A stretch of 64,000 nt of DNA from Pseudomonas mucoides (GCF_015461845.1 NZ_JACOPW010000002.1:992001-1056000); one strand, 5' to 3'. Positions 9,083-17,520 are shown, counted from the first letter of the stretch. The notes: a model not told the origin generated them from the sequence alone. Program-made: numbers and translations.

Positions 9083-10447
9083 TTAGATCGGGGCCGAGAC
9101 TTTCACCGCCACCGCCGCACCGCCCTCCACCGGGCTCTGCGCCTTGCATGCCTGGCTCAGTGTCAGTGATTTGGTTTCCGGTGCCCACGCCCAGGACAGC
9201 CAGGCGCCGATGGCCAGGATCGCCGCCAGAATCCCCATCGTCGGGCTCAAGCCGATCCCCGCCACACTCACCGGCAACAGGAATGTACTGATCGCCGAAC
9301 CCAGCCGGCTGACCGCCGTGGCCAGGCCAATCCCGCTGGCCCGCACTTCAGTCGGGAAGCTCTCGGCCGGGAACACGCCCACCAGGTTACTCACCGCCGA
9401 CAACACCAGGGTAAACAGCCCGAACACCAGCACCATCAGGAACGCTGCACTGCTCGGCAACACCGCCAGCATGAACAACGCGACCGCCAGAATGATGAAC
9501 GAGTTGATCAAGAACCCGCGGCGCGAGAATTTGATCGTGCACCAGATCCCGATCAACGCGCCGAGGATCAGCAGCATGTTCAACATCAGTTCAGTGCCGA
9601 AGCCTTCAGCGAGGCCCATCTTCTGCAGAATCGAAGGCAGGAAGGTGTAGATGGCGAAGTACGGCATGACGATGCAGACGAAAAACAGGCAGTTGAACGC
9701 GGTGCGTTTGCGGTATTCACGGCTGAACAGCACTGCGTAGCCGGAACGGGTTTCGGTGGATTGGGTTTCGTCGAGTTCGACGTTGGCGCCCAGGTGCTTC
9801 TTGACGATTGCCCGCGCTTCGGCAATTCGGCCCTGATTCACCAGCCAGCGCGGTGACTCTGGCGTGCCGATGCGCGCAATCAGAATCAACGCCGCCGGGA
9901 TCGCCGAAGACGCCAGCATCCAGCGCCAGGCGTCATCACCCAGACTAAGCATGGCGGTGCCGACAAACGTCGCGGCCACGTAGCCGAAGGTCCAGATCAC
10001 GCTGAACGAACCAAGCAGCACGCCGCGATGCTTCTTCGGCGCGAATTCGGCCAGCATGGCGTGGCCGACACTGAAATCACCGCCCAGCCCGATGCCGATC
10101 AGCACCCGGCACAGAAACAGGCCCATCGCGGTTTCGGCGTAGAACTGCATGACCGAGGCGATAGTGATCAGGACAAAGCTGACCAGGAAGATTTTCTGAC
10201 GGCCGACCTTGTCGGAGATCCAGCCGAAAAACAGGCTGCCGAGGAACAGGCCGATCAGGGCCGAAGCGCCGATCAGTCCCTGCCAGAACGCATCCAGGTG
10301 CATCTGCGGGCTCAGCAAGGTGAACGCGATGCCGATCAGGCCGAGGATGTAGCCGTCGGTGAAATGCGCGCCGAAGGTCAGGCCGGCGATTTTCAGGTGA
10401 AAGCGCCCGATGGGCAGGTCGTCGATTTTTACCGGTTGTACGGACAT
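9083..10447 (-). CDS. MFS transporter, sugar/organic-acid:proton symporter type
   Basis: A 454-residue protein with about 12 membrane segments. Signature motifs are GWISDKVGRQK between helices 2 and 3, RVLIGIGLGGDF in helix 4, PESPRWL after helix 6, and AESFPTEVRASGIGLATAVSR in the second half. This set is typical of the sugar/aromatic-acid/niacin symporter branch. The ATG at 10447 has GGAGA five bases upstream; a TTG four codons earlier is not needed. It is the last gene of the Fae/AKR/aldehyde dehydrogenase set, across a REP doublet. The substrate is unknown. Confidence 0.88.
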   Translation of the reverse strand: MSVQPVKIDDLPIGRFHLKIAGLTFGAHFTDGYILGLIGIAFTLLSPQMHLDAFWQGLIGASALIGLFLGSLFFGWISDKVGRQKIFLVSFVLITIASVMQFYAETAMGLFLCRVLIGIGLGGDFSVGHAMLAEFAPKKHRGVLLGSFSVIWTFGYVAATFVGTAMLSLGDDAWRWMLASSAIPAALILIARIGTPESPRWLVNQGRIAEARAIVKKHLGANVELDETQSTETRSGYAVLFSREYRKRTAFNCLFFVCIVMPYFAIYTFLPSILQKMGLAEGFGTELMLNMLLILGALIGIWCTIKFSRRGFLINSFIILAVALFMLAVLPSSAAFLMVLVFGLFTLVLSAVSNLVGVFPAESFPTEVRASGIGLATAVSRLGSAISTFLLPVSVAGIGLSPTMGILAAILAIGAWLSWAWAPETKSLTLSQACKAQSPVEGGAAVAVKVSAPI

Positions 10448-10498
10448 GTAAATCTCCAATTGTTGTTATTGACGGAGAAATGAAACCGATCGCTGTTC

Positions 10499-10588
10499 TG
10501 TAGGAGTGAGCCTGCTCGCGATAGCAGGGTGTCAGTCGAAGCTGTGTTGCCTGATACATCGCCATCGCGAGCAGGCTCACGCCTACAA
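10499..10588. repeat. REP-type inverted pair
   Basis: TGTAGGAGTGAGCCTGCTCG and its near reverse complement flank about 45 bases. This is the GTAGGAGTGAGCC variant, also seen at 18742. It separates the GabD-like gene from the downstream MFS gene. Confidence 0.88.
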
Positions 10589-10603
10589 GGGGTGTGGTGG
10601 GGG

Positions 10604-12037
10604 TTAGAGGCCGCCCATCAACAGGTATTTGATTTCCAGGTAGTCATCCAGACCGTACTTCGAACCCTCGCGACCGAGGCCCGATTCCTTGATGCCGCCG
10701 AACGGCGCCACTTCCGTGGAAATGATCCCTTCGTTGATCCCGACCATCCCCGCTTCCAGTCCTTCGGCCATGCGCCACACGCGGCCGATGTCGCGGCTGT
10801 AGAAGTAGGCCGACAAACCGAATGGCGTGTCGTTGGCCTTTTGCAGCACTTCGGCTTCGTCCTCGAAACGGAAGCAGGCCGCCACCGGGCCAAAGGTTTC
10901 TTCCTGCGCGATAAGCATTTCGCTGCTGGCTTCGGCGAGGATGGTCGGCTCGTAGAACGTGCCGCCGAGCGCATGACGACGGCCGCCACACAACAGCGTG
11001 GCGCCCTTCTCCAGTGCATCGCCGACGTGCAGTTCGACCTTGGCCAGCGCCGCCGCGTTGATCAGCGGGCCTTGCTCGGTTTCCCCGTCCAGCGCACTGC
11101 CGACGCGCATCGCCGCAACGGCTTCCGCGAGTTTGCCGGTAAAGGCTTCGTAGACGCCGTCCTGAATAAAGAAGCGGTTCACACAGACGCAGGTCTGCCC
11201 GGTGTTGCGGAACTTCGAGGCCATCGCGCCTTTGACCGCAGCGTCGAGATCGGCATCGTCGAAGACAATGAACGGCGCGTTGCCGCCCAGTTCCAGCGAG
11301 ACCTTTTTCAGGGTTTCCGCCGCCTGGCGCATCAGCAATTTGCCGGTGCGCGTGGAGCCGGTGAACGACAGTTTGCGCACGATGCTCGACGCTTGCAGCG
11401 CCCCACCGATGGCCACCGCATCGCCAGACACAATGTTGAACACCCCCGCCGGAATACCCGCTTGCTCCGCCAACACCGCCAGGGCGAAGGCCGACAGCGG
11501 CGTTTCTTCCGAAGGCTTGAGGATCATCGTGCAACCGGCGGCCAATGCCGGACCGACCTTACGCGTGACCATGGCCAGCGGGAAGTTCCACGGGGTGATC
11601 GCGGCGACCACGCCGATGGCTTCCTTGACCACGATGATCCGCGCATCGGCCTTGTGGCTCGGGATCACGTCGCCGTAAGCACGCTTGGCCTCTTCGGCAA
11701 ACCACTCCAAAAAACTCGCGGCGTAGACCACTTCGCCCATGGCCTCGGCCAATGGCTTGCCTTGTTCGCGGCTGAGCAGAGCCGCCAAGTCCTTCTGGTT
11801 ACTCAGCATCAGCTCGCTCCAACGCTTGAGCTTCTGGCTGCGCTCCTTGGCAGTGAGCTTGCGCCACGCCGGCAATGCACGGTTGGCGGCTTCAATCGCC
11901 CGATTGGTTTCTTCGGCGCCAGCCTTTTGTACTTCGGTGATCAACTCGCCGTTGGCCGGGTTGAACACCGGGTAAGTCGGGCCACCAGACGACCATTGGC
12001 CGTCGATGAAATTACCCGTGCGAATCAGCGCGCTCAT
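10604..12037 (-). CDS. NAD(P)-dependent aldehyde dehydrogenase, succinate-semialdehyde dehydrogenase (GabD)-like
   Basis: The 477-residue protein contains TPWNFPLAM, TGSTRTGK, the Glu motif ELGGNAPFI, the nucleophile Cys in NTGQTCVCVNRF, and EETFGPVAACF. TPWNFPLAM and GQTCVCVNR are characteristic of GabD and related glutarate or succinate semialdehyde dehydrogenases. The Cys-Val-Cys pair at the active site matches GabD, in which the two cysteines form a redox switch. Its ATG overlaps the stop of the aldo/keto reductase gene by four bases, so the two are translationally coupled. The real substrate may be a different aldehyde linked to the Fae operon. Confidence 0.9.
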   Translation of the reverse strand: MSALIRTGNFIDGQWSSGGPTYPVFNPANGELITEVQKAGAEETNRAIEAANRALPAWRKLTAKERSQKLKRWSELMLSNQKDLAALLSREQGKPLAEAMGEVVYAASFLEWFAEEAKRAYGDVIPSHKADARIIVVKEAIGVVAAITPWNFPLAMVTRKVGPALAAGCTMILKPSEETPLSAFALAVLAEQAGIPAGVFNIVSGDAVAIGGALQASSIVRKLSFTGSTRTGKLLMRQAAETLKKVSLELGGNAPFIVFDDADLDAAVKGAMASKFRNTGQTCVCVNRFFIQDGVYEAFTGKLAEAVAAMRVGSALDGETEQGPLINAAALAKVELHVGDALEKGATLLCGGRRHALGGTFYEPTILAEASSEMLIAQEETFGPVAACFRFEDEAEVLQKANDTPFGLSAYFYSRDIGRVWRMAEGLEAGMVGINEGIISTEVAPFGGIKESGLGREGSKYGLDDYLEIKYLLMGGL

Positions 12038-13068
12038 GCCACAGCCTCAGTCAGAATGAAGCGTTCCAGACCCGGACGGGCCGAACGCAAGATACGTTTG
12101 CCGGCGGTGTAATCGTTGATCACGTCGCACGGGGTGTAATTGCGTTCCAGTTCGTGCAGTTCTTCGGCGTCAAGTCTGGTATCGAGCGCGGCCAGTGCAC
12201 TGTCGAACTGTTCGGTTGTGTCAGCGCCCACCAGCATGCAATCCACACCCGGATGGTTGGCCACCCAGGCCTGGGCAATTTGCGCGTTGGACACGCCACG
12301 GGCACGGGCGACACGTTGCACCGAATGGGCGATTTCGAACGAGGCTTCGTCGCTGTACATCTGCTGCGTGAAAAAGTCGGTCTGGTTGCGGGTCGACTGC
12401 ACGTCGCCGGTCAGCAAGCCACGGGCCAGCGGGCTGAACACCGAGACGCCGAGGCCTTGGTCACGGCAGAACGGAATCATCTCGCGCTCTTCTTCGCGGT
12501 AGGCGCAGTTCAATTGCAGCTGCATGTTGATCGGCTTGACCCAACCGTTGCGCTCACAGGCCATGAGGATCTTCGCCAATTGCCCGGTGAGCATGGTCGA
12601 GACGCCGATGTAACGGGCCTTGCCGGAGCGCACGATGTCGTTCATGGCGCTCATGGTTTCTTCGACCGGGGTGTTCACATCGAAGTAATGCAGCATGAAC
12701 ACATCGACGTAATCCATGTTCAAGCGCTTCAGCGACGCGTCGATGCTGTCCATGATGTGTTTGCGCGAATGGCCACTGGCATTGATGCCGTTGCGGGTGC
12801 CGTAGCCGACTTTGGTGGTGATCACCAGGTCTTCGCGACGGGCCAGGCGCTTGACGATGCGCCCTACCACTTCCTCGCCAACGCCAGCGGAATAGAAGTC
12901 CGCCAGGTCGATGAAGTTGACGCCGTTGTCGAGGGCGTGCGCGACGATTGGCTCGCTTTTCTTCTCGTCGAAGATCCACGGTTTCCAGTCCGGAGTGCCC
13001 ATGTTCATCGTGCCCAGGCACAGACGGGAGACTTGCAGGCCGGAGTTGCCCAAACGAATGTATTGCAT
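12034..13068 (-). CDS. aldo/keto reductase
   Basis: A 344-residue TIM-barrel NADPH oxidoreductase. The catalytic tetrad is recognisable as Asp and Tyr in FIDLADFYSAG, Lys in VITTKVGYG and His in FMLHYFD. YIGVSTM and the cofactor-binding region VFSPLARGLLTG are also present. The ATG at 13068 has GAGG eight bases upstream. It lies between the Fae homologue (ten bases upstream) and the GabD-like gene (four-base overlap), a compact operon. It likely reduces an aldehyde or ketone, or runs in reverse, in the same pathway; the substrate is unknown. Confidence 0.9.
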   Translation of the reverse strand: MQYIRLGNSGLQVSRLCLGTMNMGTPDWKPWIFDEKKSEPIVAHALDNGVNFIDLADFYSAGVGEEVVGRIVKRLARREDLVITTKVGYGTRNGINASGHSRKHIMDSIDASLKRLNMDYVDVFMLHYFDVNTPVEETMSAMNDIVRSGKARYIGVSTMLTGQLAKILMACERNGWVKPINMQLQLNCAYREEEREMIPFCRDQGLGVSVFSPLARGLLTGDVQSTRNQTDFFTQQMYSDEASFEIAHSVQRVARARGVSNAQIAQAWVANHPGVDCMLVGADTTEQFDSALAALDTRLDAEELHELERNYTPCDVINDYTAGKRILRSARPGLERFILTEAVA

Positions 13069-13078
13069 GGCGCGGACC

Positions 13079-13591
13079 TCAGGCTTTTGGCGTGTAGAAA
13101 GGGTTGCTGATGTGATTGACCACATCCGCCAGTTGCGCGGTTTCCGGCTTGCCGGTCAGCGCGGCACGGATCGCCGTGCGGCAGGCGTTGTAGTTATTCA
13201 AGTAGACCGCATCGAGGTCATCGCAAGCCGGGTTGACCCAGTTAGCGGTGACGATGGCCCATTCGTCTTCGGCTTCCGGCGGCAAGGTGCCGTCCAGCAG
13301 CGCTTCGAGTACTGCCTTGGCGATACCAGCCTGCGACGCGCCCCAGGTAGCGTTGCCGTGCAGGTCGCTGCTGATCGCGGCTTTGTTGACGTAAAGGGTC
13401 ATTGGCTTGACCGGAATGTTCGGCTGGGCAATCACCATGAACGGGCAATGACCCTGGCTAGGCGACGCCAGGCTGTTGGCAAACGCCTGGCCGGCCGGGC
13501 CATTGCGCGGGCCGATCAGAATGTTGATGTGCGCGGCGTTCACGCCCGGGCCTTCGAAACCTTCACCGATGTACAGGTCGAGTTCTTTCAT
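13079..13591 (-). CDS. formaldehyde-activating enzyme (Fae) homologue
   Basis: The 170-residue protein aligns by eye over its full length with Methylobacterium Fae. AAHINILIGPRNGPAGQAF corresponds to the Fae motif carrying the catalytic His (His21 here), and NIPVKPMTLYVNK corresponds to the NLPCKPNTL region. Known Fae condenses formaldehyde with tetrahydromethanopterin in the cytoplasm of methylotrophs. Pseudomonas is not known to make this cofactor, and no cofactor-biosynthesis or mtd/mch genes lie in this window. The protein may detoxify formaldehyde, use another carrier, or act on another aldehyde. It is the first long gene of a same-strand cluster with aldo/keto reductase, GabD-like dehydrogenase and MFS carrier. 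The family assignment is firm, the reaction is not. Confidence 0.85.
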   Translation of the reverse strand: MKELDLYIGEGFEGPGVNAAHINILIGPRNGPAGQAFANSLASPSQGHCPFMVIAQPNIPVKPMTLYVNKAAISSDLHGNATWGASQAGIAKAVLEALLDGTLPPEAEDEWAIVTANWVNPACDDLDAVYLNNYNACRTAIRAALTGKPETAQLADVVNHISNPFYTPKA

Positions 13592-13622
13592 GAGTCGTTA
13601 CTCTTCAGGGAGTTGAGGTTGA

Positions 13623-13721
13623 TCAGAAACGCACGCAGGCAGCGGGCCTGGCGTGGCAAATGTCGGGGTTCGAAGAGCGCAGCAGGTCGCTGGCGAAGAC
13701 GCGGCAGTGATGATGAGTCAT
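13623..13721 (-). CDS. possible 32-codon leader ORF upstream of the Fae homologue
   Basis: A short frame from an ATG at 13721 encodes MTHHHCRVFASDLLRSSNPD and 12 more residues rich in Cys, His and Arg, ending 31 bases before the Fae start. It has three consecutive His, three Cys and no recognised family. It could be a regulatory leader peptide or chance. The ribosome-binding site is weak. The rest of 13592-13888 shows no other gene. Confidence 0.3.
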   Translation of the reverse strand: MTHHHCRVFASDLLRSSNPDICHARPAACVRF

Positions 13722-13840
13722 GGTTGCAAACGCTCTTTTTTGTTGTTGATGAGCTGGTTTGCGATTTTTTAACACTGGGGGTTTGCGGGGCTGTAACCAT
13801 TAAAAGTCATGAGGGTATGAGTTCAAGTCATACCCGGTAA

Positions 13841-13873
13841 AACCTGTGGGAGCGAGTTTGCTCCCCGCAGGTT
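13841..13873 (-). terminator. hairpin terminator/half-REP after the MXKDX gene
   Basis: AACCTGTGGG and CCCCGCAGGTT form a stem of about ten base pairs. Read on the minus strand, the stem is followed by TTTT, which fits a rho-independent terminator for the MXKDX gene. The loop carries a degenerate REP core. Confidence 0.55.
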
Positions 13874-13888
13874 TCGGGAAGGATTGGA

Positions 13889-14158
13889 CTATTGCGACAT
13901 GGCGTCTTTTTTCATGGCGTCTTTGCTCATGCTGTCCTTGGACATTGCATCTTTGGACATGCTGTCTTTCTTCATGGTGTCCTTGGCCATGGCATCCTTT
14001 TTCATCGTTGTGTCTTTTTTCATGGTGTCTTTGGACATGGCATCCTTGGACATCGTGTCCTTGCTCATGCTGTCGCTGCTGGTGGTATCGGCAGCGAAAA
14101 CACTGGCGGCACCCAGTGCGATGCACATGGACAGGACGGCGGTGGCTAACTTTTTCAT
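13889..14158 (-). CDS. periplasmic Met-rich MXKDX pentapeptide-repeat protein (MrpX-like)
   Basis: The 89-residue product has a signal peptide of about 22 residues ending SVFA. The remaining 67 residues are almost entirely five-residue repeats of the form D-(T/S/A)-M-(S/K)-K and contain 12 methionines. The ATG at 14158 has GAGGA eight bases upstream. Proteins of this kind are known as MXKDX repeat proteins. In Azospira a comparable Met-rich periplasmic protein, MrpX, is a sacrificial hypochlorite scavenger that is regenerated by YedY1/YedZ1. Here the gene lies 65 bases downstream of a YedY-like molybdoenzyme and a membrane cytochrome b in the same direction, which supports that role. Confidence 0.85.
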   Translation of the reverse strand: MKKLATAVLSMCIALGAASVFAADTTSSDSMSKDTMSKDAMSKDTMKKDTTMKKDAMAKDTMKKDSMSKDAMSKDSMSKDAMKKDAMSQ

Positions 14159-14223
14159 GATCAAACTCCTCGAAGCGCAGGTTACGAATGAACGCAGCGT
14201 GGGCTGCGTGATGAATGTGTCTG

Positions 14224-15009
14224 TCAGCTGCCACCGAACCAGTTGTAACCCTGGTCTTCCCAGTAGCCACCGCTGTAGGTATTGCTGACGAAAATCGCCT
14301 GAATGTGTTTGGGGTTTTTGTAGCCCAGCTTGGTGGGCATGCGCAGTTTCATGGGGAAGCCGTACTGGCGCGGCAGCACCGCGCCGTCATAGGTCAGCGT
14401 CAGCAAGGTTTGCGCATGCAGCGCCGTGGCCATGTCGATGCTGGTGTAATAGTCGTCTGCACATTTGAAACCGACGTAACGGGCATCGGTGTCTGCGCCG
14501 ACGCGCTTCAGGAAGTCGCTGAACCGGACGCCTCCCCACCGTCCGATGGCGCTCCAGCCTTCGACGCAAATATGCCGGGTGATTTGTTCGGTTTGTGCCA
14601 TGGCGCGCAGTTCTTCGAGCCGCCAACTGTGTTTGTCCGCGACCATGCCGGTCACTTCCAGCCGATAGGACTCCTCCTCCACCGTCGGTGCTTCGTCAAT
14701 GCCGTAGAAGGCATTGAAGGGAAACGGCCGGGTGATCATGGATTCCGGGTAGGTCGGCGCCATGGCGTCGGGATTGAACAACCAGCCTTGCACCCGATCG
14801 TTGAAGCGCGACATGGACGACAACGCGGTCTCGACGCTTTCGTTGTCAGTCAGGTTGCAGCCAGACAGCATCGCCACACCGCCGAGGGTCAGGCCGCGCA
14901 GCAAAAACGCGCGACGCGAACGGTCGGGGATCTGCGGGGCGAGTATTTTTCGGGCGTCTGTCAGGATCGATGACTCGTCCAGCCCGGAACTTTCGATGCG
15001 CTTTTTCAT
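14224..15009 (-). CDS. molybdopterin-dependent oxidoreductase, MsrP/YedY (sulfite oxidase fold)-like
   Basis: The 261-residue protein carries an N-terminal RRAFLLRGLTLGGVAMLSGC segment, which combines a Tat-like twin Arg with a lipobox-like Cys. The molybdenum-ligand Cys lies in ITRHICVEGWSAIGRWGG, a hallmark of the COG2041 family. MsrP reduces methionine sulfoxide in periplasmic proteins using electrons from a membrane haem protein. The ATG at 15009 has GGAG five bases upstream and overlaps the stop of the cytochrome b gene by four bases, so the pair is coupled. With the Met-rich gene downstream, a methionine-sulfoxide repair role is likely; sulfite or another oxidant are alternatives. Confidence 0.85.
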   Translation of the reverse strand: MKKRIESSGLDESSILTDARKILAPQIPDRSRRAFLLRGLTLGGVAMLSGCNLTDNESVETALSSMSRFNDRVQGWLFNPDAMAPTYPESMITRPFPFNAFYGIDEAPTVEEESYRLEVTGMVADKHSWRLEELRAMAQTEQITRHICVEGWSAIGRWGGVRFSDFLKRVGADTDARYVGFKCADDYYTSIDMATALHAQTLLTLTYDGAVLPRQYGFPMKLRMPTKLGYKNPKHIQAIFVSNTYSGGYWEDQGYNWFGGS

Positions 15010-15626
15010 ACCCGCTCCTTGCGGCCGACGATCATCGCCCACAACGTTTTTGGCACCAGTGCGACCATCACCAGATGCACCGCGACAAAAGCAACCAACA
15101 GCGACATTGCAAAGAAATGCACCCGTCGCGCGCCTTCGTAGCCCGCCAGCAGTTCACGCAATAGCGGGAACTGGACCGACTTCCAAAGCACCAGCCCGGA
15201 GACCACCAACAGCGTGATGTCGACCATCACGAACAGGTAGGCCACCCGTTGCACCTGGTTGTAATGACTCAGGTCGGCATGGCTCAACCGCCCTCTCAAT
15301 GCGGCCCACAGGTCATGCAGGACACCTTTGGGAGAGACGGGTAGAAAACGGCGTTTCAGACGACCGCTGAACAGATTGATGCCGAGATAAATCAGGCCAT
15401 TGAGGGCCAGAAACCACATCGCCGCGAAGTGCCATTGCAGCGCACCGCCGAGCCAGCCGCCCAGCGTGATCGACTTGGGAAAGCTGAAGTCATAAATCGG
15501 CGAGGCGTTATAGATACGCCAACCACTGGTGACCATGACCAGCACGGCCAGGGCGTTCAGCCAATGGGTCAGCCGTAACCAGCGAGGATGGCTACTGACA
15601 GAGGGTGAAGCAGATAGCTGCGACAT
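15006..15626 (-). CDS. b561-type membrane cytochrome b (YedZ1-like electron donor)
   Basis: A 206-residue protein with four predicted membrane helices. Histidines suitable as haem ligands lie in RLTHWLNAL, ALQWHFAAMWFL and VHFFAMSLLVAFVAVHL. It belongs to the cytochrome b561/thiosulfate-reductase cytochrome b type rather than to MsrQ. The ATG at 15626 has GGGAG six bases upstream; the longer upstream frame is not part of the protein. It is the first gene of the operon with the molybdoenzyme and would pass quinol electrons to it. Confidence 0.85.
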   Translation of the reverse strand: MSQLSASPSVSSHPRWLRLTHWLNALAVLVMVTSGWRIYNASPIYDFSFPKSITLGGWLGGALQWHFAAMWFLALNGLIYLGINLFSGRLKRRFLPVSPKGVLHDLWAALRGRLSHADLSHYNQVQRVAYLFVMVDITLLVVSGLVLWKSVQFPLLRELLAGYEGARRVHFFAMSLLVAFVAVHLVMVALVPKTLWAMIVGRKERV

Positions 15627-15792
15627 GTCCGGCTCCCTGCGATTGATCATTGGGGCCGAGTATGGGAGCCGATTGATCGCCAAATCCTCACGTAAAGTTA
15701 AATTAAACGTGATAACTCCCGACGCGTTGCAACACGCCTTGCCCTGCATTTGTGGTTAAAATGCCGCCCCCTCAAATTGCCGACCCTGCCCG

Positions 15793-16734
15793 ATGAACTC
15801 AGACGCACTTGCCACCCTCCACGCCCACCTGCTGACGGCCCTGGCAACGGCCCCAGCGGAAACCCGCCGCTTGTTTCACGGCCGTGGCCGCTGCTGGCCG
15901 GGGCTGGAGCAATTGACCGTCGACTGGTTGCAGGGGGTAGTGCTGGTCGCGCTGTTCAAAGAGCCGGAAGCGTCGCAGCTGGAAGCGTTGAAACAACTGC
16001 TGATCCAGATCACCCGGTCACCCGAGTGGGCACAATCCGGCGCGCACACCTTGCTGTTGCAACATCGCTACTTGCTGCAAAGCACCACCGAGTGGCTGCT
16101 GGGCGAGGTGATCGACGAGATGACGATCACCGAGGGTGGCTTGCGTTATCGCGTGGACCTGGGCCGCAAGCAGAACACCGGGCTGTTTTTAGACATGCGT
16201 TATGGCCGTGACTGGGTGCGGGCCAATGCCCACGGCAAGCGCGTATTGAACCTGTTTGCCTACACCTGCGGCTTCTCGGTCGCCGCCATCGAGGGTGGCG
16301 CCGAGCACGTGGTCAATCTGGACATGTCCAGCCCGGCCCTGAGCCGTGGGCGCGAGAATCACCGGCTCAACGGGCACGATTTGAGCCAGGTCAGTTTTCT
16401 GGGCCATGACCTGTTCAAGTCCTGGGGCAAAGTGATTGGCAAGGGGCCTTATGACCTGGTGATCATCGACCCGCCGTCCTTTCAGAAAGGCAGTTTTTTG
16501 CTGACCAAGGATTACCAGCGTGTGTTGCGCCGGTTGCCGGAATTGCTCAGCCCTGCGGGCACGGTGCTGGCGTGCATGAATGACCCGGCGTTTGGGTCTG
16601 ATTTCCTGATCGATGGGGTGATGCGTGAAGCGCCGAGTTTGCGTTTTGAGCAGCGGCTGGAGAACCCGCCGGAGTTTCCGGATGCCGATGTTGAGTGTGG
16701 GTTGAAAGCGTTGGTGTTCAAGCTGGGCGATTGA
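15793..16734 (+). CDS. class I SAM-dependent methyltransferase, RlmI/RlmK-like
   Basis: The 313-residue protein has the RlmI-type core: KQNTGLFLDMRYGR before the SAM fold, motif I NLFAYTCGFSVAA, acidic motif VVNLDMS, NHRLNG, and catalytic motif DLVIIDPPSFQKGSF. This family methylates 23S rRNA cytosine or guanine. It lacks the N-terminal PUA domain of E. coli RlmI and has an unrelated N-terminus of about 100 residues, so the target may differ. It is divergent from the cytochrome b gene and convergent with the LuxR gene. Confidence 0.83.
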   Translation: MNSDALATLHAHLLTALATAPAETRRLFHGRGRCWPGLEQLTVDWLQGVVLVALFKEPEASQLEALKQLLIQITRSPEWAQSGAHTLLLQHRYLLQSTTEWLLGEVIDEMTITEGGLRYRVDLGRKQNTGLFLDMRYGRDWVRANAHGKRVLNLFAYTCGFSVAAIEGGAEHVVNLDMSSPALSRGRENHRLNGHDLSQVSFLGHDLFKSWGKVIGKGPYDLVIIDPPSFQKGSFLLTKDYQRVLRRLPELLSPAGTVLACMNDPAFGSDFLIDGVMREAPSLRFEQRLENPPEFPDADVECGLKALVFKLGD

Positions 16735-16746
16735 GTCTTGCCGGGC

Positions 16747-17520
16747 TCAACGCGGCTGCAACACCAACGCAAACAACTCCCCATGCCCGGTCACATTAAG
16801 CTTGTGATAGACATTGCGCCGATGCACTTTCACCGTCTCCGGTGAGATGCCCATGTGCTGGGCGATGGCCTTGCTGGAGAAGCCCTGAAGGATCAGCCGG
16901 GCGGTTTCGATTTCCCGTACCGACAGGCGCGCGTCGAAGCGGTCCAGCAACGTCGCGAGATCGCCGGCCACCGGTTCAGCGGTCGCGCCTTCCGGCGGCA
17001 TCAATTGCAGATGACGGCGCATCGCCGACAGCACCCAGTCGCGCACGCACAGCAGGCGGCCCTGCTCTTCCAGGCTGAACCGCGTCGAACGTCCCAGCGA
17101 CAAACCCAACACCGCCCCATCAACGTGGACCATGAACTGCAACTCGTCCGCCCCCACCACCGAGCGGAAGTAACTCAGGTAGTACTCGCTCTGCTGGAAC
17201 TGGTCGGGCGCCACCGATTCGAGGCTGTGCAGGCCCTCGGCAATACCGGCGCAAGCCGCCTGGTAAAAGGGGTCGAGCAGGTACATGCCGGCGCTGTAGT
17301 CCGCCAGTTCTTCGTGCTCGGCGGCACCGCCCTTCGAATCGAAATCAATCAGCAAACGCGGGACCCGCCCCGCGCGCATCACCGCGACCAGCGCATTGTC
17401 CAGCGGCACCAGCAGCCGCAATGTGTCGACCAGCGCCCGCCAGAACCCGTCCTGCCCCAACGCGCCAAACACCCGCGCCAGCGACTGGTGCACCGGCAGC
17501 TCTTTCAACAATGCGTCCAC
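16747..17520 (-). CDS. LuxR-family helix-turn-helix transcriptional regulator
   Basis: A 257-residue regulator whose C-terminal 65 residues form a LuxR/FixJ DNA-binding domain (LSVREIETARLILQGFSSKA, then GISPETVKVHRRNVYHKL). The N-terminal 190 residues have no recognised receiver or PAS signature and may sense a ligand. The frame begins with GTG at 17520, with AGGGG six bases upstream. It is divergent from the polyamine-type binding protein gene, the usual position for a local regulator, so polyamine-responsive control is a reasonable inference. Confidence 0.85.
   Translation of the reverse strand: MDALLKELPVHQSLARVFGALGQDGFWRALVDTLRLLVPLDNALVAVMRAGRVPRLLIDFDSKGGAAEHEELADYSAGMYLLDPFYQAACAGIAEGLHSLESVAPDQFQQSEYYLSYFRSVVGADELQFMVHVDGAVLGLSLGRSTRFSLEEQGRLLCVRDWVLSAMRRHLQLMPPEGATAEPVAGDLATLLDRFDARLSVREIETARLILQGFSSKAIAQHMGISPETVKVHRRNVYHKLNVTGHGELFALVLQPR

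Noticed and set aside
13588..13800. Minus-strand frame of 70 codons upstream of the Fae homologue
   Set aside because: Its composition is Ser/Arg-rich without family resemblance and it overlaps the better 32-codon candidate in another frame. It lacks a ribosome-binding site.
13889..14158. Short tandem repeats that could be taken for a CRISPR array or minisatellite
   Set aside because: The repeat unit is 15 bases and in frame with a signal-peptide-bearing gene. There are no spacers and no cas genes, so it encodes the MXKDX repeats.
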